The notes below the pieces were generated by a model that was not told where the DNA came from, searched no databases, and was given only the letters and a program-made list of their open reading frames with translations. A stretch of DNA of 64,000 bases, taken from NCBI GenBank assembly GCA_944372365.1, contig CALVYP010000001.1, positions 280,367-344,366 on the forward strand, read 5' to 3'. Both the position numbers and the translations under genes were made by a program. Shown here piece by piece: positions 60,401 through 64,000 of this stretch (position 1 is the stretch's first letter; every line of letters starts with the position of its first letter). Source of the stretch: an uncultured Clostridia bacterium. Its GTDB lineage: Bacteria; Bacillota; Clostridia; Christensenellales; UBA1242.

Positions 60401-62968
60401 CCAACAAAAACAGATGCCAGCGTTTATGTTCAAGTTACAGTAAACAAAGGCTATACATTCGACAACATCTATCCAGCTCAGGGTGGCAGAGAAGGCGAAA
60501 TCAACCTTATCTCTTCAACTGAAAGCGACGAAAAGATTGTCAACATTTATCAAATAACAAGCCTTAGCGCAGAATTTGACGGCGAATATTCATTTGTTGC
60601 AACATTTGTTGCTCAAACAACAACCTTCAACATCATCTTCCAAGAAAAAGTTGCAGACAACGAATATCGTCAAATTGATGCAGGCAGAATTGTTGTCGAC
60701 AGCAGCGCAGGCGTTAAACCTTCTGGCAGCAACAGCTCCAACGTTGTTGTAGACGCCGTAACCGAAACTACATTCAAAGTTACTGCAAACTTGCGTTTTG
60801 GCATGAGCTTTGTTGATGCAAATATGGTAAGCTCAACGGCAGGAACAATTTCAGATCCAACCGTATCACCAATTTCTGACATCAGCTCTGGTCTTGTTTC
60901 CAGCCTGACATTCACCGTTTCTGGCTTTACTGGAAGCGAAGCAACCATTGTGATTTATGTTACATCTGCAACATATTCAATCAACTTTGTTGAGTATGAT
61001 GCTGAAAAGGAACAAACAATCAGCCTTGGAACGCTTGATTCAATAAAGATTGGCGATAAGCTTACTCTTCCAGAAGGCATGGCTATCCCAACCAAAGTTG
61101 ATTATGCATTCATTGGATTCTATTCAGATACACTCGGCGATGGCGAGCAATATATGGATAGCACTGGCAATGGCATCATTTGGAGTCAGAACGGATACAA
61201 ATGGGATACACACGGCTATGCAAAACTTTCAAACTTCACTCCAAGCCAAGATGGCGACGGCGGAACATTCACTCTTTATGCAGTGTTTGTAATCAACAAG
61301 TCGGCAATAACCATTTCGGCTGTTCCAAGTGAAATTCAAGATGTTCCACCAACAGTGGGCGCAAGAGTTGTAATCACAAACTTCAGTGATGCAAACACTT
61401 GGATGGACGACGCTCAACCATTCTATGTAGAAGTGCTTTACAAAGCATCAATCAACATTTCAGCGCCAATCTATGCAGACTATCAATTTGCTTACTGGCA
61501 GATTGAAAAAACCAACGATAAGGGCGAAACCGAAATCGTAATCAATGAAAATGCAACCATTGAAGGATTAGGCCACTATGGCTATCCACAAATCAAGCTT
61601 GTTGCAAACTACAACGCAAGAGTTGCAGTTACCGCAACAGCAGGCGGATCGGTTTACTACACCTATGAAGTTGAAGGCGACGAAGGATTAACCGAAGTTA
61701 GGGTTGATGGCGAGGCGTATGTTCCAACCACAAGCGCAGTCACATTGCATGCTCAACCTGCAAATGGCTACCTGTTTAAAGGTTGGTATAAAGGTGATGA
61801 GCTTGTAAGCACCGAGCCTGACTGCAGGCTTGACACTCCAACACTTGCTGCAACCTATCATGCAGAATTTGAAGGCGAAACCGTTACAATCCATATTGGT
61901 GAGTATGATTCAACCTATGCACACATCACATCAATCATGGCAAACGGCAGCGATGTAAACTTCTCAACAGGTTCATTCCAAGCAAGAGTTGGTGATGAAA
62001 TTGCCATCTACCTTTCGCAATTGCCAGACAATTTTGAAATCGTTTGGGAAGGCGCAGATATTCAAAATCTTATTTCTCACTATGGTTATGTGGTTGACAT
62101 CGAAGACTTCACAGACTATGAACTCACCATCACACCTGTAATCAGCCAGATGAGAGGAACAGTTACAATCACGGTTTCTCTTGAAGGTAAAACTCTTGAA
62201 GGTGAAACTGGTGAGGCTGTTGATGAAACAGAACTCGCCAATGCAGGCACAGTTTCATACATCAATGCTGATGGCGGAGAATCTGACGTTGTTGGAAGCG
62301 TGGAATTCGAAGGCTTGATTGGTGATGCTCTTCAAATTGAAATTATTGCAAAAGAGTATTACAAAGTCGGCTCAGTTGTTTACAATGGTGTGGATGTTAC
62401 AGCAAACATCGATCCTGAAACAAACATTCTCATATTGACGCTTTCATTGAATGCAGCAAAAACATTCAAAATCACAGTTAACTTTATAAGAGATATGTGG
62501 ATCGATTATGCTGGCGACGACTACAACTTGGTTGGCGATGGCACAGGCGATAATCCATACATCATTTCAAGCGCAGAAGATCTTTCGTATATCGCGCATA
62601 TGATCAACGAGAGTGGAAAAACCAATTTCGCTGAAGCAAATTATAAATTGGGTGCTAATATAGATCTCACTGGAAAATATTGGAGCCCAATAGGCACAGA
62701 AGATAATCCATTCAACGGAACTTTTGACTATTCGGCATACTCAATTTCAAATGTGAGAGTAGACCCAGCTTACGAAGGCGACTTGGCAAGAGATGGTGTG
62801 TTTGGATATCTTGGTGACAGAGCCACCTTCCCAGAAGCCAACAACGATTTGATGATTGCTCTCATCATCGTTGGTGTGATCATCTTCTTGATTTTGCTTG
62901 CATTGTTAATCTTCTTACTCATCAGAAGAAAACGCAAGAAAGAATTGGAAGAACTTGCAAACAGCTAA
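42482..62968 (+). CDS. Giant MBG-repeat surface protein (6828 residues)
   Basis: One uninterrupted 20.5 kb frame. The ATG at 42482 (AGGGG upstream) starts a signal peptide (FLAVAFALLTCGMALAVML, about 12-30). Regions in order: a GLUG-associated module (about 60-170, ADQLTALAWSISVEGNATW); Listeria-Bacteroides-type beta repeats (about 380-1330, YTVRIDFNGGNVSG); mixed domains (1330-2210); about 13 tandem MBG-type units (2220-4880, each about 200 residues with K-x-YG, VSFTRExGENVG and NYPGGF signatures); more beta repeats (4900-6650); and a second GLUG-associated module (NPYIISSAEDLSYIAHMI). The C-terminus has a membrane helix (LMIALIIVGVIIFLILLALLIF in part) and RRKRKKELEE. There is no LPXTG, so anchoring is in the membrane. 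It probably forms a long adhesive stalk. Confidence 0.93.
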   Translation: MTKSKKFLNIFLAVAFALLTCGMALAVMLPSLSTSKVDRQVYADGDSTLSSMKTTTYGGQTFYQIENADQLTALAWSISVEGNATWASRNFELTKDVDIQLAGLNGSAIWTPIGTNSNPFKGKFNGNGHTVSGIVTGFEGSADDNLGLFGRVEGTSSSPAMIYDIVIDDFAFADYSSYPDLAGRLAGYIANAVLVDVYDYSFAMGDTDPSRPLKTIGTVGANVKYYTGGTFTANGTTYVSGTNFDATHGGQISDGRQFDWSNSSGITHAGYSLYVKAADASVAKIYAKGDSNKTNIAPYKIAITTSGSTATALTVYSANYFNELPQENEAKAANGQPVIEPVVGKKLSGWTLSGASGSYTKISEINTTSFASSNKYVQADFTDKTYTIAVMRSSGTGSWASLGSVRLQANDTWANAVTKIEALRAGYFLTDLYKELTNSTHYYTNSISYNDNWDVVHNKNYPNGLRLNDWAESNITLYSTWVGRVSNANINFVNTNDDGAKLDSMTNLAIAYTNGEPVNSPDLALTTTGELGKYTFRAVADQNLTFTFKLPAGYEATQPSASGGATATLTGGADGNYTISISGLTSSGGTITIPIQRKTITLNVSAANFTLSLSGNTSHTKISGSTITTKIEESFNIIATPAKGYEYSSHSVTDQFTTVGTPSVASNDVVTFPVTVNTFVSSQTLTITAKAKAFTIILDYDASVYASGVQLPQVSISTGSSQTVTATGDNRWDNLTPTNLVTIKTQGNAYFMPGVVTLTTNPDGTLSGGNGDYQIQPVGDAETIPGGAVFNIRVTYAKRQYTATYGGRFATISGEGTSSAAENFTAIKDVNGTELTDYNKVITITPSHTTYSFGDKITLSYNIVSDYYEFVGWYYSTGEYISNQNNAQITAGTSNVTVYAVVRGKTATFTVSTGNLIENYDGVENATHTSTLALSTPNVTQLSFTYSSPDSGAVSFSVEDGYTGGRYILSNAANASAAYAAWKAGTAYLLTTTANSVSGYKSFTLESGDSVESVFFDHSGWKLYPIVTQRTISIVASAGEGGVVADSGATSARNYYFGGEGFDITYAINAFTKTGYTPTGWTFTVGGTQNIYDNSIVSGDRYLIDFTDYSSITSYLGKTITLSRTYTANTYKLYFNQNAGETLATEGLLHDATGYYKNVVFDQQIGSLPTITKQGYQFVSWGVSASDVYKTADDTTLNAQWNTLSYTVRIDFNGGNVSGATYQNVTVAYDGSIGTFGDYTENGLATLAGLVQRKGFTFDAWHYMIPSVTADGTTYEYGKEVSDNDVLNSTTFPKANFASTTNPVIFIYAGWTFDSSAYSATVGDVNTTYNASNVQFNVSVNAKGSNYSLTASQSNLPTNAGVTISSFMWQYNGSAFSGTAHTYGPEIKNVSQSGTYEVTFTLTDTSSINVEGIAPQPLSISASTEVTINKATINVSMGDEGNEYFVIWQNWLSLLDDVIDNFADEDGILAALASSSNYEEFEQWMTENGYRESGTIVQFLSVKIPLMYLVVNENYKDVIINAYQTVGSDISSFYDAATYEYVNTNFASVEAFTNWKSSNLSSNEGLLFVMSLTAVQMLSKTYDGTAAFSSVTLYEGNSLVSLGDEHYFVTYNDGNTQFELQTETGVYDLAIEVVSEVGELDANNFTNLIIYDGKYYVPTAYQDGLIGKYIFPGLTTLTMTETTGIERSNPYTFELSAEYTYTDELTQIVAEVSTSSGAAGVYSFLNGNLSVTSFRAYVDDTNYFTVENQDGTFVVTGAPSGMQTTDLNLDNILLYIDGEFEIQEVKSTTMVTLGSQAISANSERNGLTVSNISEASGYNISVASVKVEIDGSAETISISAGKEVYYSQNGTFVFQLIGNGTSAPRLYATKYVKTAKVSVKSLTPVANRHLLSIERWQEGSTYLETLLSSANAFASSTQKTLTINASGSGDTLQFVAIYSDATYVTVSSVKDDGSNAGLASGNEFVNFADTAYKVSNTAASAYTLTEWTSAQNATVGEDGTVAFTTQAPKTSLVAHYSLAAPTGSVSAVDQPASKDGLSAASLVSNISLTNRGDAITYSYKWFRLVDGEYQEVSTIVSTIAGNGTYAVEVTASQNGYDSVTSQKLDFEIEFNKVDITISTAATADKTYNNEDFANSFTIDYTVGSDSQSMTVKQALNNNAVADGNKLIITSLQKDGENVVAIKDAGTYTLSFSLFNYAGNAYNPQNIYNLKGTQTIEITVGAYHKTITKQEGSFSKQYGASEPSLSRTIDGVNGEKISVTFTRELGEAIGSYAIESVTASGSAATNYILTVPGNNNWFTITARTGLVLSADLSGSVTHVYNNAPSTGIAVEYDQASNGFNLTVQGTGEWLGTLSLSNFRETSTDGLSRTVNAFDGMLDGLTFTVNGTEDVGSYGLKVTGTSTVSGATFSINVNSTGRVVISALSVELSQQQAQITKVYGDPDVLTKEVEIAQTGEKLSVTFTRAAGENVGTYKLTVDSWTDDNYVISVPEQNDWFTIEAIDDLVIQATITEDYSREYNATAPDSAVSADFVNGKWQLTVKSGSNTWKTFVLSGFKEISEEKSINRTITPNATTLSGMSFTIASAAKHVGEYSITASKNGENKNYVGIELLGAEGCIEITKATITIVQSDIQQSSKTYGSPDPKMLWDVAGAGETVSILFTREEGENVGSYDIVKAEIQDEDLVGNYDVVISNNVIFTINAYEGLQISATPEKTSIEFTYNNNAPTISLEYVNASSYKLVIKMGSETEEILLTRFTEKFDTDKPMSAVTISTLNGITFKIDKASKNVGTYNIVASGTNSNYPGGFVFASNVNVSLKISQAELIINESTPLFTKTYGDDDGSLRTQIHSTLGEDVDVSFSRNTANTPAGEKIGTHALTSAFALNSNYKATLQSASLQIVARQGLVLSATVSGTVSHTYDANKPTTITASYLKGQNYITLTISNGGNEWGKIRLSNLTETATDYTKSPELYDGMLDGLTFSIVDDKDQLPNVGEYTLSVSGKTTDSQATFELTNPSFNVLEITPKDIVLTEENATIRKTYGTADASPLQITIHDDQTNEDVAITVIREPGEDVGKYKLLKATSNNPNYTAVLNGTPEWFIIDAVGNLKLSVTISGSIEQVYNAKALDATVTQTFDPQTNTWTIAVTRDGETFGTFTLSSFIENNGTDIIDREITPTENTLKGLVFALVNPSKNVGNYTITLAGKNDNYASVVLVDGGDCVAITKATIPLNASEASFEKVYGADDPLLEKTIQGAGEDVVLSFTRAEGENVGSYNIESIVVKDPTNATNYNEITIPQGAKFTIKAYEGLQISATPSQTHVKLPYNATAPTIQKVFESGAFKLVISNGDDNVEISLSAIQEMFTNKYEGNFDDSPLTITQLSESVLSGIEFSLKNIQAGVGTYQIEVSCTNANYPGGFVFANSATVKLEITKATLEIDANDYPGGLFSKTYGSADPKLNYTFEGFGNDEVEVTFAREGAGTAAGEAVGPYDLLSPTTTNPNYKVAINPASDNNLFVITALEGLLLRGTLSGDAVSKAYNGVALASDITVEWNEESKNFTLTVKYTNGTTFATFILGDFTEYNTNDANPLDKPLTSALTSAILNGFTFTVQAADKNVGVYTIVASGKTEAHTSFAFKNNTQLLTITPYKITLDASDASFEKYYGTADATAFTSGLTKQIAGVGDETISVTFARELGENVGPYAISNPQYSDKNYEISLAEGETNWFTIKAIDDLALNATVSGTVSHEFINEIPTASLSYNGSNWIITISSDSGDWGTLTLTNFTEVRTGGTPFTNEVGLKIDGSTLNGLVIGIQNAAATADDYDLTITTQLNNANYPAKFAFTSGHEGAVKITKATFTVSQDDADFSSMYGSDESKKNTFTREVTDKFGYQFEITFTRTAGKDVGEYQILSATTNSDNYTQINVPTPNKWYQVKPVETLTLTGTTDKTQVELTYSAKDVSLSLDFVEGKWVITVSNGTTDQTITFTGFKENFETGDVDADVTDKLLESLTLDFDRAARDVGTYTIESTDFDNANYPAGITFADITVKVNAYAVTVTQEDVAHLTKVYGSPDPTSLTATIDGIQGEEIQVTFIREGAGTPAGEYVGGYKLSITGWDDKNYAVTMGVEENKWFTITTKAGLKIGAVLSGDVKQLEYAGTQESSVSIKCNNDETFTITVTVAGTGYEFTLSGFKEIEEIEEIGPIQSDPYTQIIEESLQGITFALNAAIADKDVYNLVASGSNNMYAGFEFIGESDVIEIIAKNIELNSSNFALTKQYGSLDADAYANNIVKDIATGVGSETISVSFTREGAGTPAGENVDSYNILSAAVVGNQNYTVSLADGGADLFTITAISDLAIHATITDAAISHEFINETPSAALSFNGRDWIVTISSDSGAWGTLTLNLSEVRTGGEEFVNKNGFDLTVSTLNGLVIGIQDAAVTVGDYDLTITTQLNNANYPANFAFTSGHEGAVKITKATFTVSPDDADFSSMYGSNESKTNTFTRQVTGVNNYKFNITFTRETGSDVGEYQISSATTQDVNYNTEVVVSTPNVWYEIKEVAGLTLSATASKNLVELIYNHTTPKISTKFVESGADSYWQLVISNGSAEVTVDLKAFQEDFDSPVSITDVSILKAIFDDITFEIENIGEGNQGTYTIKANCTDVNYPGGFNFGKVELKIKKATLTISSGSPIISKVYGSSDPSVLSYTFDSEFGERVEVHFGRDGGEDVGFYDLTDPVSQNTNYKAVINPEDGNNLFEITAQAGLTLSVEITGDAVELAYDGARDITVTAEYQTDAWVLKLMQTGVDEPLGTFTLSTFNQVQGDKSTQLANVNNQTLKGFTFKLDRAVKDVGIYTIQMDANTNPNYPGGLIFANSAEKLIINQKHLTVEKIVKEFDQSPAFDTSNDTYDNTADISGLVGGETVVLTGQFESIGVGEGIAINNLAISGDAASNYVLDTKSSTGDIVKNTTDTITTSLAKTQYVYGEIDNTLSAFALTVMLGADSVAEYVEITPSITTASYSTGGYLNQGSYQVKFTVESDYYTTQNYQVEITVSQLDVTVVVDGDITKVYDRTDSVVQSLSLQTVLGGDNVTVSGKYNDAQPAADKQVTFTLAGADYGNYNLTNANQTGEIVRAEIVVTANLNTVSGGFVDGVDAAGTTQFTISYPLVDSAEETLGKLTHPTKKGYTFLNWTYGDDRQELSTENIGDVLDGALDAKALSIYASWQIQTFTVTVKVDSQQGSYEIAPDKQDENNVYTYNYWDTITITPVPNTGYIQSQQSYVIENIDANKEVEVKFVPASIEFTVSINKEALYSADEVEVRFDSAEWLVGEDNDSTISATRSILFNALDGVLAKDFLPQISVYGYTLASWTSGEQVIEVDAETKLLDLILALNNSFTQDIELSFSANFDANKHQITFNTDGGSPEPSAITATFGQAVGTLPVVTKTGYDFINWVDDEGVAYVQETIFSVDEDVQLTATWGVGIYDVKVTISHASVEIKDSDNRVMTPDGGNYRLSYTESYTITVTPDAGYKVSGEWTQSQPASFELSYVGEGYISASLTNLSGDGSITIPVEAILNTITLNGISHAQVSVRVGEDESQQLESSDGVFTFTAHTDESVEITITPDEGYSVAYDEITSGTGYVSSQSDNVCALKAFTSDVEIAFKTTANTYLATFSYSSGATSVGIISGGESQGQGILVSTGTNLVVKPNFEYGYEFASVSAEGATYSVDDETGNITFSNFTKAFTVTITGKPTAFALKATVFAIDSDHKVQDAQGFAATVKESELFGSEVTFTASKPAEASGYRFVGWFEGTLEAEEGVLNYNTEDIISTDESYKWVVAGERELTAVYEYAIFTIRAYVEGKGQIIYNENVVADSENGLYFSQQFNYSNEIVLNAQPASGYEFKEWRNGDQTYSAQQQLSITVDQDLSLTAVFVAGDLTFNLEAGVLIDGALYTGESVEGLSYGKVEWGTYSEEGGFVKDPDGDKTTVPTKTDASVYVQVTVNKGYTFDNIYPAQGGREGEINLISSTESDEKIVNIYQITSLSAEFDGEYSFVATFVAQTTTFNIIFQEKVADNEYRQIDAGRIVVDSSAGVKPSGSNSSNVVVDAVTETTFKVTANLRFGMSFVDANMVSSTAGTISDPTVSPISDISSGLVSSLTFTVSGFTGSEATIVIYVTSATYSINFVEYDAEKEQTISLGTLDSIKIGDKLTLPEGMAIPTKVDYAFIGFYSDTLGDGEQYMDSTGNGIIWSQNGYKWDTHGYAKLSNFTPSQDGDGGTFTLYAVFVINKSAITISAVPSEIQDVPPTVGARVVITNFSDANTWMDDAQPFYVEVLYKASINISAPIYADYQFAYWQIEKTNDKGETEIVINENATIEGLGHYGYPQIKLVANYNARVAVTATAGGSVYYTYEVEGDEGLTEVRVDGEAYVPTTSAVTLHAQPANGYLFKGWYKGDELVSTEPDCRLDTPTLAATYHAEFEGETVTIHIGEYDSTYAHITSIMANGSDVNFSTGSFQARVGDEIAIYLSQLPDNFEIVWEGADIQNLISHYGYVVDIEDFTDYELTITPVISQMRGTVTITVSLEGKTLEGETGEAVDETELANAGTVSYINADGGESDVVGSVEFEGLIGDALQIEIIAKEYYKVGSVVYNGVDVTANIDPETNILILTLSLNAAKTFKITVNFIRDMWIDYAGDDYNLVGDGTGDNPYIISSAEDLSYIAHMINESGKTNFAEANYKLGANIDLTGKYWSPIGTEDNPFNGTFDYSAYSISNVRVDPAYEGDLARDGVFGYLGDRATFPEANNDLMIALIIVGVIIFLILLALLIFLLIRRKRKKELEELANS
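49141..57110 (+). repeat. Tandem MBG-domain coding repeats (about 13 units)
   Basis: Units of about 600 bp, each with a K-x-YG motif, lie near 49185, 49790, 50387, 50977, 51587, 52187, 52810, 53447, 54065, 54655, 55282, 55925 and 56532. Most are diverged in DNA. The stretch 53930-54070 is almost identical to 55790-55930, marking a recent three-unit exchange or duplication. Confidence 0.85.
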
Positions 62969-62970
62969 CA

Positions 62971-63003
62971 AAAAAAACAAGGCTTAAAGCCTTGTTTTTT
63001 TAT
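62971..63003. terminator. Terminator after the giant gene
   Basis: The stem ACAAGGCTT/AAGCCTTGT with flanking A- and T-runs can act on both strands. It closes the giant gene. Confidence 0.88.
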
Positions 63004-63028
63004 CTGTTTTAATAAAGAAAAAATTGTT

Positions 63029-63313
63029 TTATAATGAAAATCTTGTCACGCCTTCGTCAGTTATGCATTCAAAAGCAAAGCCGTCTGCCTTTTCCAATGC
63101 TGGGTCATAATAATGCAGCCCCTGATATTCCGCTGGCATTTTTTCAGGTTCTTTGCCATAATATGGTTTAACTTTAATTTTCTTTCCATTTTTAGATGTT
63201 AAATCTCTGTAAATTTCATAGCCGCGGTCGTCAACTCCTTCAAAAACATATGCTCCTGTATCAGGGCAGGTGTTTTTGCCTTCTGGTGTTTCGTAATAAA
63301 TTCTTCCTTGCAT
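63029..63313 (-). CDS. Small unknown protein (94 residues)
   Basis: A 94-residue soluble protein rich in Tyr and Gly with beta-type stretches (GRIYYETPEGKNTCPDTGAYVF, in part; GYEIYRDLTSKNGKKIKV; HYYDPALEKADGFAF). Two Cys residues are far apart. The ribosome binding site AGGAGG at 8 bp is excellent. Its promoter (63340-63368) holds a perfect 0A-box core in the spacer. No family is recognised. Confidence 0.75.
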   Translation of the reverse strand: MQGRIYYETPEGKNTCPDTGAYVFEGVDDRGYEIYRDLTSKNGKKIKVKPYYGKEPEKMPAEYQGLHYYDPALEKADGFAFECITDEGVTRFSL

Positions 63314-63339
63314 TTTTTCCTCCTAAAATAATATTATGT

Positions 63340-63368
63340 ATTTTATCAACATTTTTCGACAAAGTCAA
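63340..63368 (-). promoter_or_regulatory. Promoter of the 63029-63313 gene with a 0A-box core
   Basis: On the minus strand TTGACT (63363-63368), 17 bp and TAAAAT (63340-63345). TGTCGAA (63355-63361, minus strand) lies in the spacer next to the -35 box, where a bound regulator would contact or block polymerase. Confidence 0.6.
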
Positions 63369-63378
63369 TACAAAGTGC

Positions 63379-63412
63379 AAAAAAAACAACCATTTTTTTG
63401 GTTGTTTTTTAA
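63379..63412. terminator. Terminator of the 63414-63695 gene
   Basis: An 11-bp stem AAAAAACAACC/GGTTGTTTTTT (63381-63391 with 63400-63410) with T-runs on both strands. Confidence 0.85.
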
Positions 63413-63413
63413 A

Positions 63414-63695
63414 TTATTTTGTAGGTGGCGGGGTTTCTTTTCTTTTTTGCATTTTTTCATATAAATTTTTCGCTCTGGCTTTAATCAATTCGCGCTTTGC
63501 CTCCTCAACTTGTTCTGCTGTTGCAGGAAAGCATGTGAAAACCACGTGCCCAGAAGCGAGCCTATAATAATGCTCTAATTGTCTAGTGTTCGGGTTGCAA
63601 ACTGTGCCCATATATTCACCTTGTGCCTGCCTAATTTTTGGCATTGACATACGGCGAACTTCATAGTCTTGCGATGGCGTTCTTCTTCCTGACAT
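63414..63695 (-). CDS. Small unknown basic protein (93 residues)
   Basis: A 93-residue basic protein: Arg-rich start (SGRRTPSQDYEVRRMSM), a central beta part (GEYMGTVCNPNTRQLEHYYRL, in part; GHVVFTCFPAT) and a C-terminal helix (EQVEEAKRELIKARAKNLYEKM) ending in PPPTK. AGGAG lies 8 bp before the ATG. The two Cys residues could pair or bind metal. No family is recognised. Confidence 0.72.
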   Translation of the reverse strand: MSGRRTPSQDYEVRRMSMPKIRQAQGEYMGTVCNPNTRQLEHYYRLASGHVVFTCFPATAEQVEEAKRELIKARAKNLYEKMQKRKETPPPTK

Positions 63696-63716
63696 AAAAA
63701 ATCTCCTAATGCGTAA

Positions 63717-63745
63717 ATATTAACAAAAAGCAAATAAATTGTCAA
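63717..63745 (-). promoter_or_regulatory. Promoter of the 63414-63695 gene
   Basis: On the minus strand TTGACA (63740-63745), 17 bp and TAATAT (63717-63722). Confidence 0.75.
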
Positions 63746-63783
63746 CATTATTTAAAAAAATAATATTTTTTTAATAAAAAGCG

Positions 63784-63813
63784 TTGACAAAGGCTTTCTG
63801 GTTGTGCTACAAT
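63784..63813 (+). promoter_or_regulatory. rRNA operon promoter
   Basis: TTGACA (63784-63789), 18 bp and TACAAT (63808-63813) preceded by TG (extended -10: TGCTACAAT). The expected start near 63820 leaves a leader of about 165 nt before the 16S gene, which should hold processing and antitermination signals. Confidence 0.75.
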
Positions 63814-63983
63814 ATCCATGCTTGCCAAATTAAGGCGGCGAGAACAATGAAAATTAAATAGGAAGAATTAAATTAACCAAAGTCAATTTAAGTTTAAAGT
63901 TATTGAGCAAATAGGATTATTTTAAGTGCAAAGTACATGCACGGCTAACGAAGATATTTAAACTGAGAAGTTAAATATACCAT

Positions 63984-64000
63984 AAACGTTAGAGTTTGAT
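63984..64000 (+). rRNA. rrs: 16S rRNA, 5' end (partial)
   Basis: The window ends in AGAGTTTGAT (63991-64000), the conserved start of bacterial 16S rRNA and the core of universal primer 27F. In E. coli this word begins at 16S position 8, so the mature 5' end is near 63984. The rest lies beyond the window. Confidence 0.85.

Noticed and set aside
42482..62968. Possibility that the giant frame is several genes joined by missed stops
   Set aside because: The frame is continuous, with no internal ribosome binding sites at domain borders, a signal peptide only at the start and a membrane anchor only at the end.

Overview
The window comes from a low-GC, Gram-positive, spore-forming bacterium, most likely an uncultivated gut-type clostridial lineage. 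The evidence is Spo0A, SpoIIE, CwlD, LemA, MscL and TilS, AGGAG-type ribosome binding sites, sigma-A promoters with 16-18 bp spacers, and very large GLUG/MBG-type surface proteins. The species cannot be fixed from the sequence. The last 10-17 bases are the 5' end of a 16S rRNA gene, so an rRNA operon begins at the right edge.

Region 1 (1-20600) is mostly core: glmM, a proline-rich unknown protein, tRNA-Met, a YqeY-like protein, a metallophosphoesterase, a lipoprotein, spo0A, small membrane and coiled-coil proteins, an SH3-type exported protein, cwlD, gmk, a DUF6273/GLUG-type exported protein, spoIIE, tilS, an M18 aminopeptidase, a small XRE regulator, lemA and a DUF2207-like membrane protein. 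It is interrupted at 7923-9380 by a toxin/immunity-like pair lying between a truncated and an intact copy of the cwlD 5' end. A cluster of four perfect DnaA boxes lies at 10516-10737.

Region 2 (20655-30800) is accessory DNA. A tRNA-Ser carries a restriction-modification island (adenine methyltransferase plus GIY-YIG-like nuclease) bounded by copies of the tRNA 3' end. A 1003-residue GLUG-repeat surface protein then sits between a truncated and an intact copy of the aconitase-X gene. The two aconitase-X subunits, mscL, tRNA-Leu and a DegV protein follow.

Region 3 (30880-39700) starts with a collagen-like exosporium-type protein. It is followed by a complete type II-C-like CRISPR-Cas locus: tracrRNA, cas9, cas1, cas2 and an array of 23 repeats with 22 spacers of exactly 30 nt. 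Each repeat, read in the crRNA sense, ends in an extended -10 box, so the array probably transcribes from many internal promoters on the minus strand. A promoter-plus-terminator unit and three small unknown genes flank its far end.

Region 4 (39800-64000) holds a DNA-3-methyladenine glycosylase, then a nucleoside hydrolase and ribokinase pair (ribose salvage). A single 20.5 kb gene follows, encoding a 6828-residue MBG-repeat surface protein with a C-terminal membrane anchor. Two small unknown genes and the rRNA promoter close the window.

The main leads are: (a) two cargo insertions, each next to a duplicated 5' end of the downstream gene; (b) a Spo0A with Glu at the phospho-acceptor position; (c) a DnaA-box cluster away from any visible origin genes; (d) the promoter and RNA architecture around the CRISPR locus; (e) two genes whose ATG lies where the transcript should start.
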